Origin: Coenobita brevimanus
Taxonomy: Eukaryota > Arthropoda > Malacostraca > Decapoda > Coenobitidae
Direction of reading: 5' to 3'
DNA length: 64,000 bases
Assembly: GCA_032717465.1 (NCBI GenBank)
Contig: JAVRFU010003718.1
Span: 225,556-289,555 of the forward strand
A program made the translations under genes and the position numbers. Below, in pieces: positions 58,800-64,000 of the stretch; positions within the stretch are counted from its first letter, which is position 1; every line of letters starts with the position of its first letter. Below the pieces are notes generated by a model. That model was not told the DNA's origin. It saw only the letters and a program-made list of their open reading frames with translations, and searched no databases.

Positions 58800-58955
58800 G
58801 TTAGATTAGATAGATGGATAGATAGATGGATGAATAGAGTGATAGGTAGATGGATAAACAGATAGATGGATGGAGGGATGGGTGGATAGATAGATGGACA
58901 GATAGATTGATAGATAGACAGATAGATAGATGGATGGATAGATAGATAGATGGGC
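58800..58955. repeat. GATA/GATG microsatellite
   Basis: Interspersed gatagatggatg units over about 150 bp. Confidence 0.85.
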
Positions 58956-58998
58956 AACTTCACACTGCCACACTACAGTCTGACACATATACTACACT

Positions 58999-59002
<4 letters not shown>

Positions 59003-59035
<33 letters not shown>
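59003..59035. repeat. CA microsatellite
   Basis: About 16 CA units. Confidence 0.9.
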
Positions 59036-59059
59036 GGTGATGCTTACCTAATGGATGTG

Positions 59060-59260
59060 AGATTAACAAGGAGAGTGATGTGGGTGAGGTGGAGGAGGGG
59101 AGAGGGAGGGGGAGACCGAGGATGAGACGGATGGGTGGAGTATAAAGGCATATGAGAGGGCGGGTGTAAGTTGGGGGGAGGGCAGTGAAATGGCCGTGGT
59201 CAAGGCGACATGGAGGTGATTTGTTTGTGGCCACCCCTTACGGGATGAAGGCGTGTGGCT
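59060..59260 (+). pseudogene. 3'-end fragment of the 39189-type retrotransposon
   Basis: ggaggaggggagagggaggg, ggagaccgaggatgagacgg and tttgtttgtggccacccctt match the plus-strand equivalent of the end of the retrotransposon frame (GRGRPRMRW through GHPK). Followed at 59264 by a GA microsatellite. Confidence 0.6.

Positions 59261-59261
<1 letters not shown>

Positions 59262-59306
<45 letters not shown>
59262..59306. repeat. GA microsatellite
   Basis: About 20 GA units. Confidence 0.9.
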
Positions 59307-59424
59307 GCCAAAAGACCTGTGTGTATCAGAGTTCATAATCAAAATATCATCCACGTCTATCTATCTATTTATCTAACTGTAAGCTTACCTAAATCTACCA
59401 GACCAAAGCTAATCTACCTTTACT

Positions 59425-59705
59425 GACTACCCTTCCCTGCCCTGCCCTACCCAGCCCTACCCTACACTACCCTACCCTACACTACCCTACCCTACACTAC
59501 CCTACCCTGCCCTACCCTACCCTACCCTGCCCTACCCTGCCCTTCCTTGCCCTTCCCTACCCTACCCTACCCTACCCTACACTACCCTACCCTACCCTAC
59601 CCTACCCTACCCTACCCTACCGTACCCTACACTACCCTACCCTACCCTACACTACCCTACCCTACTCTACCCTACTCTACCCTACTCCTCCCTGGCCTAC
59701 CCCAA
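59425..59705. repeat. CCCTA pentanucleotide array
   Basis: About 55 imperfect copies of ccctac/cctac units, with cctacactac variants at intervals. Not the arthropod telomere unit TTAGG. Confidence 0.85.
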
Positions 59706-59890
59706 GGTCTAGTGATGTCACGCGGCACCTGAGCCCACCACTCCAGCAGGGTTAAGATTTATGCCCCAGGGTGAAACGTCCAATAGGTCCGGGTGTCATT
59801 TACTACGTGCAACTTGGGGGTGGGATAGGTAGAATAGGACTGACAAAACAGCTTGCAAACTACGTCCGTTTTTCGTTACTATACACACAT

Positions 59891-60159
59891 ACCGCACGCT
59901 GGAGCAGTGGTAACGTTCTCGCTTGCCAACTGGTGGACGGGAGTTCGCGCCTCGCTCAGGTTGCGAAAAGTTTCACTGACGAAGTGGGTGGTTACTGTCC
60001 CCCTTGGGCAAGAGGACGGGTGTGTGCGTGTGTGAAGGTTACTACAGCCTTGCCCTTAGATCGGACTATATGAGGTCTCAGCTCTCTTCCGGGAGGGTAA
60101 AAACCTGACGATCACGACCATCATGTGATCCTGACTCCTTGTGAATTACACACACACAG
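59891..60159 (+). mobile_element. tRNA-Gly-type SINE, copy A
   Basis: About 270 bp. Head gctggagcagtggtaacg (A-box), gttctcgcttgcca (anticodon arm with GCC as in tRNA-Gly) and gggagttcgcgcctc (B-box). The body includes acgaagtgggtggttactgt, cagccttgcccttagatcgg and the hairpin GATCAC...GTGATC (60109-60129). It ends gtgaattacacacacac. Two near-identical copies follow at 60271 and 62953. The A-box here has one change (gga for ggt). Confidence 0.85.
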
Positions 60160-60270
60160 ATGAATGGACTGAGTGATGTTCGGAAATATTAATGCACGCA
60201 AGCATTTGCGTATGTGGAAATGTAATTTTCTCTCTCTCTCTCTCTCTCTCTGACACACACACACACACAC
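60160..60270. repeat. Spacer with TC and CA microsatellites
   Basis: About 70 bp of unique sequence, then a TC tract (60228-60251) and a CA tract (60253-60270) that abuts SINE copy B. Confidence 0.85.
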
Positions 60271-60543
60271 ACCGCTCGCTGGTGCAGTGGTAACGCTCTC
60301 GCTTGCCAACTGGTGGACGGGAGTTCGCGCCTCGCTCAGGTTGCGAAAAGTTTCACTGACGAAGTGGGTGGTTACTGTCCCCCTTGAGCAAGGGGACGGG
60401 TGTGTGCGTGTGTGAAGGTCACAGCCTTGCCCTTAGATCGGACTATATGAGCTCTCAGCTCCCTTCCGGGAGGGTAAAAGCTGACGATCACGACCATCAA
60501 GTGATCCTGACCGACCCAGTGAATTACACACACACACACACAT
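60271..60543 (+). mobile_element. tRNA-Gly-type SINE, copy B
   Basis: Same head as copy A but with gctggtgcagtggtaacgct. Body and GATCAC...GTGATC hairpin conserved. Ends gtgaattacacacacacaca. Directly preceded by a CA tract. Confidence 0.88.
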
Positions 60544-62759
60544 AGCTGCACTTCCACACAGCCATACGTCCACAGTCTCCAAAGTCACATGCAGTAGAAT
60601 ATGACACAGAAGACTGGTTGATTTGATTATTAACCAACGAATCATTGGTCACATTTTCATTTCATTCTTACTATCTCAAGACGATTTTATTTAACATAAC
60701 AAAGATCTGTGGGAGTGAAGGTTAACTAAGATATTATTCCTTTCGCAGGGGTGACGAGCTACCAGTAACAGGAGCAGCCAACAGAGAGCTATGTGGCATT
60801 TCTTTACTGCAGTGTGTCACCATATCCCGCCCCACACCACCACACATCCCCGCCAGTCCCTCTTTACTCACCAGTCTTCGAAACGACCTAACAATGTCTT
60901 TCCAAAGCCACGAAGTGTAGATGTTGATACAAATAAACGTGAAATACAATTATGCCTGAGTTTCTCTCCTCATCTGAGCATGACATCAAATAAATAACTG
61001 GTATTTTGTGTAATTACCCTTTTTAATATTAACTAACAGTAAACTCCCAGCCCAAAAGCAGTCAAGATAGAGAGTTCCCAGCCCCTACATCACTTCAAAA
61101 TCTCATTACCTAAAATCTCGTGGCCAGTGACATGCAAGATTTCGCATAATACTCTGTACGTAGAGCGAATAACATGCTAGTTTATGGAATACAGGAGTCT
61201 GCCACAACTCTCCATTTGGGGAAAAGAATTGTTAAAGGAAAAAACGTAGACAGAGGCGAATGGGAGAAGGCTGTGGTATTAAACTGTTCGGGGGTACTAT
61301 CGATATTTTCACTGCCTTTTTTTCTCATATACAGAGTGAAACTAAAGCTTTATTAATCCTAAGATACGCACGTCATTGTTAACTGACGTGATCTGGTACG
61401 AGTATGGCTGAAAACAAAATATGTAATCAGAAAAGCGGCCAGAAAAAAAAAAAAAAAATCGTTGCTTCTGCTACTAGTGGATGTTTTTACAGTCAGCCGA
61501 GAAAGCCCGATGAAGCTATGTGTTTGGCCAGGTTTATATATCTGTCTATCAGTCTGCCTGCCTGACCGCCTGCCTGTCTGCCTTTTCTGCCTGCTTGACT
61601 GCCTGCCTGCCCGCCTTTGTCTGCCTGGCTGTCTGTTAGCAAGATTATAGGAAAAAGTCAGCAGATTTTCTTATTTCTTTATATAGATTTTGAATTTACC
61701 ATTCTTTACAACCTTACAAACTCGGGAACGTTGTCGCTGGAATCCAAGCAGAAAGAGTCAGCGAACAGTGACTAATTTTTCGCAGTTACCCATCCATTTT
61801 ACTCCTTTCTCTGAACAGGAAGCCCATCCCGACTTAATCTGTGGCATCACAAAACGTGCAGGGGTAGTCAAGCGAGCAGATCATCTCTGTCATTAGACTT
61901 TGAGTTAGGTTAAGATGAAGTAATTTGTTTTTTTATAGCATTCAGTAAAAGGTCAGGGGTACAAGACAAGGATAAAGGTTCAGTCAGCCGGCATGCCTGA
62001 GCGAGAGGCTCATCAGTTACGAAGCATTGTGTCGAACAAGCAATAAACCTTTAGGTCAGAGGCAGACTCCGTGGAGAAAGTGCATCAATATATAACGTCT
62101 ACACGATTATTTTATTTTCTGTTATTATACTTCAGAACCACAGGTGTTTATTGATAAACTGGACGGGCGTTTCAACCGATTGTGAGGAGCCAGTGTTGTT
62201 GGCGTCACTTAATAAGCTGGTGGTTACAGTAGATTTTGCTGGATATTTCCGCAATTGTCCTCCTGCCTGTGATCTGTCGCCTTGTTCCCACTGCACCCAC
62301 CAAAGGTATGCTGTTTGACATTATTAATTCTGTACCCATTTGACTCTAACTTGGCCTAAAATTATCATCTTTCCAACTTGAATACTGAGTTGTAGCAATA
62401 GATTAATACTAGAATACGTAAGTCACAAAAAAGTGCCATTGAAGAGGAGCCGTAGCGCTGCCGTTTTGTGCCAATGACCCATGTGAGCCGCAAGAGGACG
62501 AAAATCTGGGTCAAGTTACCCTGAAAAAAAGTAGTATAATGCAGGATGCTATGATATTCTAGGAAGTTGTGGACAGTTGAGAGTTGTTTGTGAATTGCAA
62601 TAAAGGGACCGGCAGACAGACAGACAGATAGAGGACAAACAGATGCAGAGAACGGAGACACGATAGGGGAGAAGAATCCTGACGTTATTATGAGTGTAGT
62701 TGACTTCATAGCATACTACATTATATTTGTGCCCTAACTTTAGTAGCATGTTTATGTAT
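60544..62759. other. Stretch without a recognised gene
   Basis: Moderate AT content, no open frame above about 115 codons and no recognised motif. Includes an A-run (61444-61458), a CTGC/CTGCCTG-rich simple region (about 61545-61640) and GACAGACA repeats near 62612-62630. It may be unique intergenic DNA. Confidence 0.5.
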
Positions 62760-62784
62760 AACCAAGGTTCGTTGACAAGTAGTG

Positions 62785-62785
<1 letters not shown>

Positions 62786-62836
<51 letters not shown>
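62786..62836. repeat. CA microsatellite
   Basis: About 25 CA units before the short repeat at 62838. Confidence 0.9.
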
Positions 62837-62838
<2 letters not shown>

Positions 62839-62923
62839 ACTCTCTAACAGTAGTTGGTGGTGGGGAAATTTGTGTATGTAACTGTGGTGGTGTGGGGAGG
62901 TTGCCATGGTAACACACTGGCCC

Positions 62924-62926
<3 letters not shown>
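62837..62926 (+). repeat. ~90-bp repeat with GTTGCCATGGTAAC, copy 1
   Basis: tactctctaac through ggaaatttgtgtatgtaact and gaggttgccatggtaacacac. The second copy is at 63756-63840. Both copies lie between CA tracts. GTTGCCATGGTAAC is a near-palindrome. Confidence 0.75.
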
Positions 62927-62952
<26 letters not shown>

Positions 62953-62956
<4 letters not shown>

Positions 62957-63222
62957 CGCTGGTGCAGTGGTAACGTTCTCGCTTGCCATCTAGTAGACGG
63001 GAGTTCGCGCCTCGCTCAGGTTGCGAAAAGTTTCACTGACGAAGTGGGTGGTTACTGTCCCCCTTGAGCAAGGGGACGGGTGTGAGCGTGTGTGAAGGTC
63101 ACAGCCTTGCCCTTAGATCGGACTATATGAGCTCTCAGCTCCCATCCGGGAGGGTAAAGTGCTGACGATCACGACCATCAAGTGATCCTGACCGACCCGG
63201 TGAATTACACACACACACACAC
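62953..63222 (+). mobile_element. tRNA-Gly-type SINE, copy C
   Basis: Head ctcgctggtgcagtggtaac, same body and GATCAC...GTGATC hairpin as copies A and B. Ends gtgaattacacacacac and runs straight into CA-rich sequence. Preceded by a CA tract (62927-62952). Confidence 0.88.
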
Positions 63223-63452
63223 TGCAACCACATCAAACCATACACCCCCCATCTCCCCATACCCCCACACATACAACATATCCCCCCCTCACCCCCACAC
63301 ACAATGCAACCACATCAAACCATACACCCCCCACCCACCACCTAACACACACAACACATCCAAACCATACCCACACACACACACACACACACAGACACAC
63401 TGCAACCACATCAAACAATACACCCCCCACCCACCACACACAACACATTCAC

Positions 63453-63490
<38 letters not shown>

Positions 63491-63626
63491 TTACCACATC
63501 AATCTGTACACCCCACCCCCCACCCCCCGCACACAAAACATCCACACACACACACACACACAGCAACCACATCAAACCATTCACCCCCACCCCCCACCCT
63601 CCACACACAACACATTCACCCACCCA

Positions 63627-63663
<37 letters not shown>

Positions 63664-63717
63664 ACCACATCAAACCATTCATCCCCACCCCCCACACTCC
63701 ACACACAACACATCCAT

Positions 63718-63757
<40 letters not shown>
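63223..63757. repeat. CA-rich minisatellite, six units
   Basis: Unit starts (tgcaaccacatcaaaccata or close variants) at about 63223, 63304, 63400, 63489, 63563 and 63660, with variable CA and C-rich spacers (75-100 bp). The first unit starts at the end of SINE copy C. Confidence 0.8.
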
Positions 63758-63840
63758 TACTCTCTAGTGGAACTTGCTGGTGAGGAAATGTGTGTATGTA
63801 ACTGTGATGGTATCGGGAGGTTGCCATGGTAACACACAGG
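63756..63840 (+). repeat. ~90-bp repeat with GTTGCCATGGTAAC, copy 2
   Basis: Reads tactctctagtggaacttgc, ggaaatgtgtgtatgtaact, gaggttgccatggtaacaca. Flanked by CA tracts like copy 1. Confidence 0.75.
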
Positions 63841-63844
<4 letters not shown>

Positions 63845-63877
<33 letters not shown>

Positions 63878-64000
63878 TTTATTTTTGGGTAGGGCTGGTA
63901 AAGAGACCTGTATGATCATGAGAGTTAATAGAGACAGTATTAACACCCTTATGACTCACTCTCAGCTGAATGCTATCTCCCAGCAGTACCTGGAATAAAA
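63845..64000. other. CA tract and right-hand flank
   Basis: CA tract 63845-63874, then unique sequence to the end; no gene seen. Confidence 0.5.

Noticed and set aside
59425..59705. Interstitial telomere
   Set aside because: The arthropod unit is TTAGG (CCTAA); this tract is CCCTA without any CCTAACCTAA run.
63182..63757. 191-residue His/Thr/Pro-rich protein
   Set aside because: It is the translation of CA and CCCCAC repeats in a minisatellite; no start context or family support.

Overview
The window is eukaryotic, intron-containing and dominated by repeats. It is most likely from a decapod crustacean or a close arthropod relative. That assignment is an inference from the repeat families (a tRNA-Gly-type SINE in long CA tracts, a 'cataagaacataag ... 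ggccggttggcccatg' dispersed repeat, very long TA tracts) and not from a host gene. No cellular housekeeping gene was recognised. Every coding segment looks derived from, or linked to, a mobile element.

Layout. (1) 1-38290 is one continuous satellite array of about 146 monomers of about 262 bp, organised for most of its length as a 12-monomer higher-order repeat (HOR) of about 3.14 kb. On the minus strand each monomer carries a tRNA-like block (A-box-like, anticodon-arm-like and B-box-like segments, then T-runs). The loops match tRNA-Glu(CUC) in some monomer types and tRNA-Asp(GUC) in others. HOR order breaks down between about 23 and 31 kb and again after 36.9 kb, and the last kilobase is the most diverged. 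(2) 38291-44802 is a DNA transposon transposase gene that starts exactly at the satellite edge. It is split by a 5'-truncated non-LTR retrotransposon on the minus strand (39161-41043), broken by a frameshift near 41325, and split again by an apparently complete hAT transposon (41703-44510: 15-bp terminal inverted repeats, 8-bp target duplication, intact 621-residue transposase). (3) 45271-51992 is a seven-exon gene on the plus strand with a DUF4806-like architecture. My exon model sums to exactly 1800 nt, includes a tandem duplication of one 102-nt exon, and has one in-frame stop in exon 5. It lies directly downstream of the broken transposase in the same orientation and may be the second gene of the same element. 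Its introns hold mariner/Tigger-like non-autonomous elements, TA arrays and a dispersed repeat. (4) 52440-53660 is a nested inverted-repeat cluster of SINEs and a second repeat, separated by TA arrays. (5) 53785-58475 holds decayed pieces of at least two related non-LTR retrotransposons. (6) 58500-64000 is microsatellite-rich, with three copies of a tRNA-Gly-type SINE embedded in CA tracts and a CA-rich minisatellite at the end.

The strongest candidates for something undescribed are the tRNA-Glu/Asp-like HOR satellite, especially short hypervariable patches inside otherwise homogenised monomers (one of them at the anticodon-loop position), and the possible two-gene transposon (transposase plus DUF4806-like protein) abutting it.
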